DNA from: Pelomyxa schiedti
Taxonomy: Eukaryota; Evosea; Pelobiontida; Pelomyxidae
Assembly: GCA_020536535.1 (NCBI GenBank)
Contig: JAHLWZ010001024.1
Location: 1 to 28,265, forward strand
DNA: 28,265 nt
Direction of reading: 5' to 3'
Shown: in pieces, positions 11,613 through 23,200 of the stretch
Layout: each line of letters begins with the position of its first letter
How positions within the stretch are numbered: position 1 is the stretch's first letter
Position numbers and translations under genes: made by a program
The notes under the pieces: generated by a model
Database searches by the model: none
What the model was told of the DNA's origin: nothing
What the model saw: only the letters and a program-made list of their open reading frames with translations

Positions 11613-14600
11613 CTACAGAGCAAGCCCAGAATGAACTTTTTCCAGCTGTTGTTTGCATCCACATGTACATTGTGAGATGATTTTTCCAGTTGCCCTGCAC
11701 CAGTAGTTGTCCACAACAGGGCACCGGCACAATGCAAACTCAAGCCAACAGTGCTTACACACAGGCAGAGTAGGCTCAAAGTCACGGTACATACTCGGTG
11801 TATAGCTTTGTTTCATTGATAATGCCCGTCTTGAGCCGGAGAAGGACAAGGCCGAGATAATATCCACAGGGGTGTCAGAACCAGGGGTATCCCATGTGGG
11901 TCCTCTGATTACACTGATGCCATGGAACAGAACCAGCTTGAATAGCTGTCCGGTGATCAGGTAGGATGAAATGTGGACCAATGCGGCCGGTGTGAGTGTG
12001 TGGAATGGGCTGCCGGCGCCAACCCGAGGAAACCGGAGGCCGCAGTACAGCATCAGGAACGTGGCGGGGTAATTCAGTGCGTGCACTACCCTGACATCGT
12101 CCGTGTGGTTGCGGAGCTGCATGGTGAGGAGCGAGTACGGCTGGGCATCGACGCAGCCAACAACTGGGTGCCCTATGTGAACTTGACATGCGCCCTCTGT
12201 GATTCCACAGCTCTGCACGAGTTGTTGCTCCAGGATAGAGGATAACCATGGGTCGGCATCGGAATTGTATGTTAATAGTGTTAGGGTAGCACTGAACCCA
12301 GACATTGCTGCGCAGTGACACGGTTTCATTAAAAACACAGGAGGACTGAGTTCGTGCAGATTGTGTGACGCCGATATACACATTGGGCAGTAGTTTGTTT
12401 TGGATGAAGGGCCATCACACGTTATACAAAAGCGATACTCCTGAATATAATAGCAATTGTCGCATAATCGGTTTGGTCTATGATTGCATAGTGTACCTCC
12501 TTTGGTTGCCCCAACTGAGGGATCGGGGAAAAGCATTGGACTTTCTACGTCGTATTGGAGTAATTTAGAGTACACATCGAAGTACACTCTTTGTCCGCTT
12601 GAGAAATGTGGAAGAACATCTCTAATGGGCAGTAGCCCAAGCTGCAACTTGACTTCTGTGGCGGTAGTCGTGTCACTCACTAAATTATGGAAAAGACGGA
12701 GGATAAGTTTCAGAGGTTTAGCAGTTGACCACTTCCGCTGTGCTACAATGTGTGGTATGTCATATTTTGCTTTGATAGATTCTGCGCCAAATGGGGTGCT
12801 AGAAATATAACACAATGACTTTAATGCCGCGTAAGATACTTTTGCCGTCGTATGACTCAATGCAGCGAAACAGTGAGAGATGAAATCTTGCCTTGCCAGT
12901 TCCAATGTATTACGAAGAGCCCAGCTTTGGTCAACTTGTATTACACACCTGAAGGCCCATTTGTGTAACCTTATGGAAGATGGCCCACTGTCCCCAGTAC
13001 TGAGGAGCTGTGTAATAATTGGTGCACAAGGATGAACCATCATGGGGGGCTCGGCTCTATGGATCATATGCAGGGTCTTTAATCCAAGTACACATAATGG
13101 CACACTGTTCCGCGTTTTGATTGCAGAAAATACATTTTCCCACAGAACCTCCGTACCAGCCTGACCTGTAACATACAGCACAATCCCCTTCCAGAATTGA
13201 TGTGGTGAGAAGTACCCGGTTTTCAGAAGTGGGAAGGACCTCAATACAAGTACAATGTACTCAGAAAAGATTGCTTCTAGGTCAGTTGTATGGTTTACGA
13301 GGCCGTTGAAGGTATGGATAAGTTTTTCCAATGCTTGTGGTGAGGTAGTGCTTGTAAGTTGGTGCGTCACTGTTACAATGACTGAAAGGATGCCACTTTT
13401 CAGGGCGATGGTCATTCCATCTTCCATTGTAGTGAGGAGGAGAAGGGCAGCCCAGGTTTTGTGAATGGCAATGTCATCATCCCGAATCTGTGTCCTTGCT
13501 GCCAACATGAGGTAACTCAGAAGAACATTGAAAAGTGCAATGGGAGGAGACCATGACAACTTTGGTTTTGTGAGAGAAAGAGCTACTTGCTCCAATACAC
13601 ATGCAGCAGTGGCATTGACTCTGTCTAGAGGAAACAACTGCGTGACGTAAGGCAATACGCTAACCAAAGAACAGAGCTCCGAACAAGCGAGATACTGTAG
13701 GCGCGCATATGCAGGTTCTAAAATGGATTTACCATCTTCTGAGAGCATACACGCGAGAACTGGTCGAATTTGAATGTCTGCTGTGCAATCAACCAGAGGG
13801 GGTTCCAGGCACTCAAGTGCTCGCCACAGGTGACCTACTTCGACTGGATTGGAAACACCTGATGTTAAGCACCCTATCAGGATAGGTTTTGCTTTGGATG
13901 CGACCTGGTCTTTTGTAGACTGATCTTGGGCAAGTGCCATCACAGCTTTGCACGCATCTGTAACCGTCTTGGGAAACAGCTCGCAGAGCTGGTCTAGGCC
14001 GCCTACCTCGATAATGGTGGAGCCACAAAATGGCGCCAAATTCTCGATGAACGCACATACAGTGGAGGCACTACACGCATGTGAATCTACTGAAAAGAAA
14101 GCAGCAAGAATTAATGACAAGTTATCGATAGATCCAGGTATGGCGGTTGTCAGAGTGGCAACGTGGGAAGCTGCTTGAAGAACATAATCTGGGAATTGTG
14201 CACTAGTATTTGAAGATTCTTGGAGTTCTTCAACAAGCTTATCCAAAATCTGACTCGCATCACCCACCTCAAGGTCCTTCTCTGAGGTCTTGGCAATCAT
14301 ATTCCAGGTACGAGGCGGAATAATTGTAAGGTTATTGGTTGCTCGTAAGACACTTTGTAGCACCACCTTGTATGACCTGAACTGTGGATGATTCACTAAA
14401 GCCTCCAAAGCAGAAAAAGCAATGCTTTGTAATTCCAAATCTGAGTTGCGGTTAATTGCTGCAAGAACTGCTTGAACAGCTGGATTAATCGAAGAAAAAT
14501 GCCCCATTTTTTTGGAAACTAGTAACGCTATAAGGCGGCAGCAGATAACTTGCATTCTACATTCGTTTGAGTTGTAATTTAGCACTAGAACTGTCAACTC

Positions 14601-15905
14601 CAGGATGCCAGCACAAAGTAATTGAGTAAGGATTGTGTCCGGTTGCGGTTTTTTAGCAAGTATCTCGTCCAACACTTCACAGATGGTAAATGTAACTGTG
14701 GGATCCCACTCAGAGTACAAGTAGTGCTTCAAGCACGCAGTCATGGGCATAGTCACAAAAGAGGCCTGGACAGTGTTCATTGCCGGCAGAATACATTTCA
14801 CGGTTCGCAGGGCTTTCATAACCAACTGTGCCGGGGATTTTTTCTTCATAGTCAGCATCACTTGCTCCATGTCATCCAAGCCAACACCCGGGCCCTCGAG
14901 TTGAGAATACTTTGCAGCAATTACGGAGCACACGGCCGATTGGCACTTGCAGTCCCATAATGGCATTTTCTTGTAGGCCGGCATAACTTCCTCCATCAGA
15001 GCCACGGTGCAGTACTTGACCAGGACGGCGCAGATTTTGCACACGGCGCAGCACACGTACGTATACCCAACGTTGCTCGACAGGCCCTTCTGCACCGCGT
15101 CCGCGGCGAGGCCCGGCAGGTTCTGATTATGGGGCAGGGTCAGCATCCCCGGCGCCTCTCCCATAATCGCGGCGAGGATCTTGGCCGACTCGGCGGCGAT
15201 CGGCAGCGAGTCGGAGCCGTCGCGGCCCTTGGAGATCCACTCGAGCAGGCGCCCCCCGACGGCGTTGTACGCGTAGGCCGCGACGCGGGCGCCGGCCTCG
15301 GGGCCCTCGTCGCACCGGAGCTTGCGGCGGCGGCGCAGCAGGCGCACGAGGGCGCCCAGCGCGCGGAGGGACGGGGCGGGGTGCATGCCCTCGGCGGCGG
15401 AGCGCGCGACGGCGTCGAGCCACTGGGCCCACGGCGGCACGTCGGGCGCGCCGCGCTGCGTGTACGACGGGAGCCCCGCGGCGTTGACTATGTTGCTCAG
15501 CGTGCCTCGGATGTCGTTGCTCCAATCAGGCAGCGCGGCCGATGATGGGAAGGAGTAGGAGGAGGAGGTGTAGTAGGAGGAAGAAGCGGCCGAGGAGCGG
15601 TAGAAGGCTGACAACAACGACGAGGAGGAAGAGGACAAGGAAGTCCTTTTTGATGATGATGAGGATGACGATGGTGATGAAGAGGATGAGAAGGAGCGGG
15701 ACAGGGGGGCGGCGCGGGAGTAAGACGACGAGGAGGTGAACGAAGATACGATGTCTGATATGGAGGGAGGGGCGCCCAACGCGCGTCGCTTGGCCGGAGT
15801 CGGCGTGCCTCCCTCTACGTCGGTCCCCATAACGTCGTCTATCAAGTAAACGTCAGGAAAGGGGCAAAAAACAAAATGGGAGCAGGGTGTCAATATACCG
15901 TCCAT
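11613..15905 (-). CDS. Large helical-repeat protein with ZZ-like zinc finger
   Basis: A single uninterrupted frame of 1430 residues. The N-terminal 140 residues are Ser-rich low complexity. From about 150 to 1110 the protein is made of hydrophobic helices spaced like armadillo/HEAT repeats (for example AVQAVLAAINRNSDLELQSIAFSALEAL). At 1140-1184 a Cys/His cluster reads C-D-N-C, YRFC-x2-C-D, YC-x2-C, then two His, matching the ZZ-type zinc finger pattern. A second Cys cluster lies at about 1383-1418 (CKHCW, CRC, CTCGC). ZZ fingers bind peptides or Ub-pathway partners, so a scaffold role is a guess. A start at 15830 (MGTDVEGG) is an attractive alternative that removes 25 unremarkable residues. 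No introns, unlike its neighbours, and the first 1 kb is extremely GC-rich. I do not recognise an orthologue. Confidence 0.8.
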   Translation of the reverse strand: MDGILTPCSHFVFCPFPDVYLIDDVMGTDVEGGTPTPAKRRALGAPPSISDIVSSFTSSSSYSRAAPLSRSFSSSSSPSSSSSSSKRTSLSSSSSSLLSAFYRSSAASSSYYTSSSYSFPSSAALPDWSNDIRGTLSNIVNAAGLPSYTQRGAPDVPPWAQWLDAVARSAAEGMHPAPSLRALGALVRLLRRRRKLRCDEGPEAGARVAAYAYNAVGGRLLEWISKGRDGSDSLPIAAESAKILAAIMGEAPGMLTLPHNQNLPGLAADAVQKGLSSNVGYTYVCCAVCKICAVLVKYCTVALMEEVMPAYKKMPLWDCKCQSAVCSVIAAKYSQLEGPGVGLDDMEQVMLTMKKKSPAQLVMKALRTVKCILPAMNTVQASFVTMPMTACLKHYLYSEWDPTVTFTICEVLDEILAKKPQPDTILTQLLCAGILELTVLVLNYNSNECRMQVICCRLIALLVSKKMGHFSSINPAVQAVLAAINRNSDLELQSIAFSALEALVNHPQFRSYKVVLQSVLRATNNLTIIPPRTWNMIAKTSEKDLEVGDASQILDKLVEELQESSNTSAQFPDYVLQAASHVATLTTAIPGSIDNLSLILAAFFSVDSHACSASTVCAFIENLAPFCGSTIIEVGGLDQLCELFPKTVTDACKAVMALAQDQSTKDQVASKAKPILIGCLTSGVSNPVEVGHLWRALECLEPPLVDCTADIQIRPVLACMLSEDGKSILEPAYARLQYLACSELCSLVSVLPYVTQLFPLDRVNATAACVLEQVALSLTKPKLSWSPPIALFNVLLSYLMLAARTQIRDDDIAIHKTWAALLLLTTMEDGMTIALKSGILSVIVTVTHQLTSTTSPQALEKLIHTFNGLVNHTTDLEAIFSEYIVLVLRSFPLLKTGYFSPHQFWKGIVLYVTGQAGTEVLWENVFSAIKTRNSVPLCVLGLKTLHMIHRAEPPMMVHPCAPIITQLLSTGDSGPSSIRLHKWAFRCVIQVDQSWALRNTLELARQDFISHCFAALSHTTAKVSYAALKSLCYISSTPFGAESIKAKYDIPHIVAQRKWSTAKPLKLILRLFHNLVSDTTTATEVKLQLGLLPIRDVLPHFSSGQRVYFDVYSKLLQYDVESPMLFPDPSVGATKGGTLCNHRPNRLCDNCYYIQEYRFCITCDGPSSKTNYCPMCISASHNLHELSPPVFLMKPCHCAAMSGFSATLTLLTYNSDADPWLSSILEQQLVQSCGITEGACQVHIGHPVVGCVDAQPYSLLTMQLRNHTDDVRVVHALNYPATFLMLYCGLRFPRVGAGSPFHTLTPAALVHISSYLITGQLFKLVLFHGISVIRGPTWDTPGSDTPVDIISALSFSGSRRALSMKQSYTPSMYRDFEPTLPVCKHCWLEFALCRCPVVDNYWCRATGKIISQCTCGCKQQLEKVHSGLAL

Positions 15906-16064
15906 GTCGGTTGTATCACTTTGAATTGTTATTTAATGACTTGCTTTTTGTTTCCAATCACGAATTTAACAAAATTTGCGCCAAGTTGAAATCGGGCCAA
16001 CTGGTTGTCCTGGCTTGGTAAGAAACAAGATACACGTGGAATTTTTGGTGATAGTTCAGTGTTA

Positions 16065-16878
16065 TTACAGATCGCTTCTGACATAAACCGTGAGCTCAGT
16101 GGCTGCCCTTCCCTGCCACGTCTCACATGCCACTGCCCTCCACTTCCCACTGGCCTCGATGTACCTTGCCATCTTGCTTCCTTCCTCCAGCAGTCCCATC
16201 ATTGGGGATTCCGGGGACCCAACGGGCTTTTCTGCGACCGCGGCATCAGTCATTGGGGATCCCGGGCCGACACAGAGCGCCTGCAGGGGGTTCGACGGAG
16301 CCACGACGATGCAAGGGCCGCGGTAGGCCTCGATGTGCCTGAGCCACATGCACGACGGAACGGGCCAGAAGAACGCGAGGGCGTGGTCGCGGCTCACTGG
16401 CGGCGACGGAAGACCAAGGCTCCTGGTCTCAGGGTCCACGGCGCTCTCGAAGGTCATGTGGTGTCCGCTACCACTCGAAGCGGTGTCATTGGTGCAAGCC
16501 TGACATTTCTTTTTTTTTTTGGTGCTGTTAGTGCCACTTGTCATATGGCTGCGCGACTGGCTGTTCTCATTCATATTAACAGGAACATCAGGAACGAGCC
16601 TGAGCCTCTGCGATCAGGGCGGTTCTGTCGAGGTCGATGGCGCGGACGTCGAGCCACTCGCACAGCAGCCACTCGACGAGGCCGCCCCCGCACCCCACGC
16701 TTGTGACGCCGACGCAGCCCGACGACGCGACGGCGCGTGCCACGCGGGCGGCCGACTCGCGGTCGGGCGGCCACGCCATAGTCAGAACGCTGCGGGCGCC
16801 GGCGCCCAGACGCACAACCAGCGCCGCCTTGTCATTGTGGGAGTAGAACTGCTGCCTGCTTATTACCACCGCCCGCAT
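16065..16878 (-). CDS. SAM-dependent methyltransferase-like protein
   Basis: Exon 1 (16878-16596) has a Rossmann motif I, SVGCGGGLVEWLL, followed by DVRAIDLD, the usual acidic residue after beta-2. The downstream part (from 16396 to the stop at 16065) has AFFWPVPSCMWLRHIEAYRGPCIVV, resembling a motif IV strand and following helix/strand of small methyltransferases. The frame stops just after exon 1, so an intron is needed. A GT-AG intron 16595-16397 (199 nt) gives 204 residues in frame. A shorter intron retaining a Lys-rich segment (about 16400-16555) would also read through downstream but has no matching phase that I can find. A start further upstream (16971) is possible but adds basic residues without motif support. 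Substrate unknown. Confidence 0.6.
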
Positions 16879-17265
16879 TCGCCCGACTACGAAATTCTCG
16901 GCGTTCGACAGCGGTTTTTTTTTCCTTGTTTTCTCACTTCGTCGAAAATCAAACAACCAAGAAACAACCAACCCACAAACTAGCCGAGTTTAAAGCCTGT
17001 TGCCGCCACTGCGTAGTGTTGAAGTTGTGGGATGTTTGGGGGAGGTAAGACGTTGGTTGGAGACGGTGAGAGGCACGGCAAACACCCAATCGCACTGATG
17101 GGTGCGAGGCAGGGGTGCATTAAGGGCTCATCCCTCCCTGAGGGCGATGCCAAGAGGCACTCTATCATACAATCAATAAGGGCTGATCAGTGTGCCTATG
17201 CTTCGGTTTTTTTTTTTTTTTTGGCAGGTGTGGTGCAGCTTTTCCCACATAATTCTTTCTAGATT
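16879..17265. other. Divergent spacer upstream of ROCO gene
   Basis: 387 bp between the methyltransferase-like gene and the ROCO start. A 76-codon frame opens at ATG 17032 and stops three bases before the ROCO ATG. It has no recognisable motif and could be an upstream reading frame or chance. A T16 run ending in GGCAG near 17205-17226, and TTTCTAG at 17257-17263, look like acceptor sites, so a 5' UTR intron is possible. Confidence 0.45.
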
Positions 17266-20200
17266 ATGGTGACTGACTTAATGAGTCCTGAAGAGGTTAC
17301 GGATGCATTTGTTGGAAATAAGTGCCTGGAGGGATTGCGCATATTCCAAACAAGTAATTGCCCTTTTCGGGGGAATTAAACCAAGTTCCCACTATTTGTT
17401 TAGAAACCAACAAGATTGACCCCATAATTACATCGATATGCACCCAACTACGGGCTCACATTTCCTTGACGTATCTGTCACTATGTAAACATTCAAGTTA
17501 TCTGGCTTCTCTCATCAATACAGTGGTACACGAGCCTTTGGAGTGCTTGGACTCACTGGCAGATTTGTTGACCTCCAACACACCAATATCGTTTTTCCAA
17601 ATTGAAACAAAATTTCTATCTAGTAAGCAAACTTTAGTGATAGCTGCATTACTGAGCCCTTACTAGGGAGGTCAGAGTCCAGGCAAAATCCCCCCGCATT
17701 GTCTTCACTGGACCCAAGGAACTCGAACATCTTCAATGGTACTTGTTTCCTCCCTTGTTGAAGCTGAGATATCCAAAGTGAAACAAATTGATGCACTGAC
17801 GCCAAAACTTTTTACTGCTATGTGCAGCAATCCGAAATTGAAATTTTTTCAGCTATCTGGTTTTGCTTCGCGTTTTTTTTTTTGTAAGAATTAACTTTTT
17901 CCAGGGTTAACTATGAAACCTGAGCACTTTATCAGCGAAAATATCGCCACCTTGAATTTAAGCGGTAGGAACTCAGTCTATTTCATACTATTAACTTGTT
18001 TTTTCATCTTTTTTTTACCCAACGAAGGAAACAGAGTGAAGGAACACGCTTCTTTTTTACTTGACTTTAAATCCAATAAATCTCTCACCAAGTTGGATCT
18101 TAGCAGTTGCACATCCTCTCAAATTTTTTTTCTGACAAGTTTTAGATAATAAAATTGCGGAGTCAGGTTGCCTCCTTCTGGAAACTCTCCAGTCCCATCC
18201 TTTGTTGAGAAAGTTGGTTCTGAGTGGTGGGACAAACAACAATCAAAACAATAGTTAACTATGGGCACTACAGATAATAACATGTCAGACAGTGACAACG
18301 AGTGTTGGAGGTTTTTGGGGCAATCTCACATCTCAGAGCTAATTTTGCAAAGTAAAAATTGTATCTTCAAGTAACATTACGTATCAACGACAAATAGAAA
18401 ATCTATTTGAATGCAAGAGTAGTTCACTGGTATCAGGACTATCTGAAAACCATTTTTTAACAATGTTGGACTTATCGAGTAGGCACGTGCTTTCCTTACA
18501 CAGCATAATTTTCCTAGATAATAGAATTACGACTACTGAGCCACTAGCTGAGTGCCTGAGCAGGAATCGAGCCTTGACCTGGTTAAATTTAGCATGTGAG
18601 CTCCCTTAACCTCAACTTGGACTGATTTTTCCAAAGCCAATGTAATAGGAGATTCTGCCGTCCCGCTTTTTAGAGTTCTATCACAGAACCGTACCTTAAC
18701 TTATCTTAATCTAGGTTGTAAAAAGCTAAGTTTCAAATTCCTAATATGCTTGAAGGGGGTCTCATAATTGCGAGTCAGGAAGGCACAACATTGACGCGAT
18801 ACCTTTCACATAATCATACTCTTCTGTATTTGGACCTATCTTCTTGTAGCATGAAGTTGGGAGGTGATGACCTCAAGCTCTCTGTGGCTTGGTGGGGTGA
18901 CTTTGTCCGCTGGAATAACTCCCTTACATCCCTGGATCTTAACAGTAAGTAATCACCATTGTTAAATTGGTAAGTCATGACTCCATTCCACCAGGTTTAA
19001 GGTTTGATTTCATGCCTGTTATCAAAGGAATGATGCGCAATAGGGCAATCCACTTTCTCTCCATGCGAGGTGACTCCTTATTGACACTGCACTTGTGGTA
19101 ACCTGTCAAACAGAGTTAGACTGCGAGAATTTTGACAGCTGGATACCCCTGATCAACTCCACCTCGTCACTTTACACTCTTCAAACTTCATCCAGAGCAG
19201 ATATCCCAGTCAAATCACCATTGACCGGTCTAGCACCTTCTCCTTCACTGTGGAAATTGCAACTTGGAAAATTCGAAGAACTACCATCCATCAAGGACCG
19301 TGAAACAGATATAAGAACAAAATCAGAGGCCAGATTTCACTTATCGTTTACACACAATGAGGCTAAAATGGCTCGCAAGAAGCCATATCAAAGATCCGCG
19401 GAAGAATCTTGTCCTGGCGGAGATATCCTTGGGCGTCACCCACAATGGTGTCAGCGAGCTTTTGCTTCTGCTCTGTGGAACGGTGTTCACTCCGGAGCGG
19501 CTGAAACAAGAAACTTGATTCTGGTATCACTTCTGCACAGAGCACATTTCCAATCTGGTGTCATTATCAATAACTCAGATGAGTCATTGGATATGATCTT
19601 TCAGGCCGCTGCTTCTAGTGAGCGAATTGCTCAAAGTGGTGAAATGCAGATGGTTCAATCCACAACTGTTACCACTGCAGCACCACACTGGATGGTCAAG
19701 CTATTAATTGAAGAAAGGGCAACAGCCATATCCTATATAACAGCAGCCCAAGCCCGCTTTTTAGTCCATAAGTTTCTCTCCTTGAAGTCAATCAAATCAC
19801 GCTCTGACATACTGTGCTTGGTGCGGGAATGGGTAAGAGTTGAAAACTGGGATGCTGTGAATGAAGTATGCTTAGCTAGGGCTGTGAAGGGTAAGGACTT
19901 GGACCTATCTTATCTGGGACTATCATTGGTGAGGCCAGTTCTCGTATCCCTGGAGTGCTCCTCTATTGATTTGTCAAACAATCATATTGATGGCGTTCCT
20001 ACATCACTCTACAAGATAGAGCATGTCAACCTGAAGGACAATCCCCTAAGTGAGATTCCTATCCGGTTTAGAGAATTAGAGTGGGGTGACATGCGGAGAT
20101 TTCTGCGATACAGTGAAGATTCACTGGTCTGGGAGAACAGGAAGTTGCTTCTTGTGGGGGACGGAGCAGCCGGGAAAACTACTCTTGCAAGGTAAACATT

Positions 20201-23200
20201 GTTTATGTGAACCCTCTGAAATAACTTAGATGCTTGAAGAAGAAATCATCAACATCAATATCAAAGAATGTTGCCACAGATGGAATCTCTATCAACAAGT
20301 TTAAAATAGGATCATCTAAGTGGATTGTGTGGGATCTTGGTGGGCAAGGTATATTCTCTGTAGAAATGTAATTGGCAACAGCTCTTCTTGGAATTTAATA
20401 ACCTTCTCGTAGAAGTGCTCTATCCTAGCCACCAATTCTTCTTGTGCAGTAGTGCCATATTCTTGATTGTCTTTGATTTATCAGCTGTTCTACCACCAAA
20501 CCCGCCGTCACCAAAGCCAACAGTGCTTGCGAGCTTAACTAGCTCTGTTGGGCTGACTCCAGTGTGCAAAAAGATTGCATACTGGGTCAATCAAATACAA
20601 GCTTCAAGTCCCAAGGACCACAGTTCATCCCAACTTGTCCTTGTGGGAACCCATCTGGACAAGATCACTTCATTAGAGTCCGCTGTGCAACTATTCTCTT
20701 CTGTGCACCGCCAGCAGAAGTGTGCGTTCTCTGGGCTCTTCTGTGTGAGCTGTTCAAACGGAAATGTTGTGCAGTTATGCCAAGAACAAGGTACCTTCCG
20801 AGCCACAGTTCACCAGAACAATGGTTTCTCTCATTTTGCCAGTGAACTTGTGGGTATATCCTCATCCTCGGAAGTGGTGGTTCCGAGAAAATGGTCAAAG
20901 CTGAGCAAAGTATTATCCCGGCATAATGAAGAGGTTATCACCTGGAACAGATTCTGCGAGATTGCTTCATCTATCGGGATTGGTGTGAGTAGAGATCAGG
21001 AAGAGAACTTTGCGGAACATCGAATGTGTGCGGACTTCCTGGCAGGTTGTGTTGACCCTTCTCAAAACACCAAATTTTTCTCATTTGAGCATGTAGATTC
21101 TGGAATCCTGATACATTTCCTTTCTGCCAAAGATACTGATCTGTGCGGGCCAGCTCAAACAATCGACGAATTTGAGTTACTTGCGTCTTCTGTCAGCAAA
21201 AATACTGGATCAAGCCTTTCGTCCATTATCCACGTGAAAAAATCAAAAAAACTCATTCTAGGCAATGCATCTCTCTTTGAGCTTGTTGTGCTGAAGCCTC
21301 AGTGGCTCTCTGAGGTTATGAAGTCTGTAATAAGCATTTCTGGGAGGACTGGTTGGATCAAATCAGGCCACTTGGAGTACCGAAACCTGAGCCGTGCATT
21401 GGGGGAACATTTTCCTGATAATCTGCATGAAGCTTTATTGGACCTACTGAGACTGTTTGATGTAGTGTACCCGGTAAATAAGAATGAATTGCTGGTTAGT
21501 TGCATGCTCCCTGAGGAAGAGGATGTGGAGAGTGTTAGATACTTGGTACCAACAGCTCCCAGTGGCAGTTCAGACGCACAACCACTACAAATAGTTGGGA
21601 GGCTCATCTGTTTGGATTTTATTCCAATTGGATTCTTCTCAAGGCTCATGATAAGGGTCATAAGTGTTCCGGGTGTTACCCCACTGTACTTGTGGAAGAA
21701 TGGACTATGTGTGACCCAGACCACTGCTCTCCAGACTATGCGTATTGCTGTCATCTCTAACGAGCAAACTGCCAATCTTCTGGTATTGGAGACGCTGACA
21801 AGTTTAGAGGAGGAGTCCTCCCTTTTCAACAAACGGAAACAATCAGATGCTGAAGATCCATTTACCACTATAGTCATGCTAGTGGTGTCCTTTGTAAGAG
21901 GATACTATCCAAGCATGGAGTCCAATCTCACTCAAAAGGTTCTGTGTCCAGTATGCATGAGCCAGCTTCTGGGTCTTCCAATTCCCAACAGTGCTACTTT
22001 TAGTACTGGTACTCAGAAAATATTCAATCTTGGTGCCTTACAACACATTGGACAAGAGCACCTATACACTTTTGCTGTTGCAGAATGTGTGTCTGCGCTG
22101 AAAGTTGGAAGAGGGTCCCTGAGACACCGAGGTATTTCTGAAAACCAAATTATTACCTTAACACATTTCCCAGGAGCAACCCCGGAGGACCGAGAGCATA
22201 AAACAAGAGTGTTTAATGCTGCACCAGACATTGCAATGGTGAACCTCCCTCTTATCGACCCTGAGGAGATCACAATATTTCCCACTTTTTCTGCCTCCAG
22301 CAATAGTTCTCGTGAAGGAGTGGAAGCTTCCGCGATTTGCGGAGGCTTTGGTAAAGTAATGCGCGGGGAGTGGCATGGCAGCATGGTGGCAATTAAGGAG
22401 CCTCTATCCGGAACAGCAAGCTCCAAGGCTCTTGAGCACAGTGTAACAGAATTCTTGTATGAAGCAGGTTGACTACTACCATGTAACGAGCCAATTAAAT
22501 AACGGCAGTGCCCATTAACTAACCACTGATTAATAGGAATAATGAGCTCTGTTCCAGCCCACCCCAACCTTGTTACATTCCATGGCGTTAGCCTGACAAG
22601 CACAAACGTATGGCTGGTTATGGAATTTGTATTACCAGTTGTACCCCTCGCAATGAGGGACCTTCTGGGAATGGAATCCCTCTCCAAACCAGACTTGAAT
22701 GAGTTGGTTCGGGTCTGTGTGTCCTGGGCTGGAACCTTCGCTGATCCGCTAGGGGCATTCGACCGTGTCATTCCAACTAAACTCAGAGAGAGGATTCTAA
22801 TGGATGTAGCTCAGGGACTGAAGCACCTTCACACACAGCCGACACCCTTGATCCACAGTGACTTACATGCAGGTTTTCCCCAATGTTTCCCTCAAAGGAA
22901 CTAACTGAGGCCAAAAAAAATACAGGAAACATTTTCTTAAGCTCTTTGTCATTGGATGGTTGTGGTCCCTGGGCAAAGGTTCTCTTTTGGAAATTTATTC
23001 CCTCTCCTCATAGAGATTACCCAAATAGATTGCAGACTTTGGACTGTCTGAATATTTGTTCACCGGGGGTACAAAAAGAGCCCGCCACAATGTCGGTCCT
23101 TCTTCCCATTCTATTTCCTCATCTTTTCCCCATCTATTCACTTCGTTGAACCCCTTTTCGCCTCACATTTTTTCCCTAAAACAACCAGATATCAGTCTTC

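Noticed and set aside
15127-15739. Arg/Ala-rich frames on both strands at the GC-rich end of the ZZ gene
   Set aside because: High GC lowers stop frequency in all frames; only the 1430-codon frame continues into recognisable structure.
17032-17262. 76-codon frame just before the ROCO start as a separate gene
   Set aside because: No motifs, stop codon three bases before the ROCO ATG, and acceptor-like sites inside it; more likely 5' leader sequence.
20349-20412. Apparent non-canonical intron (GT...TG) or frameshift after WDLGGQ
   Set aside because: Using the acceptor CGTAG at 20412 gives a normal 64-nt GT-AG intron and the expected Roc sequence GGQEVLYPSHQFFL; the apparent anomaly came from choosing too early an acceptor.
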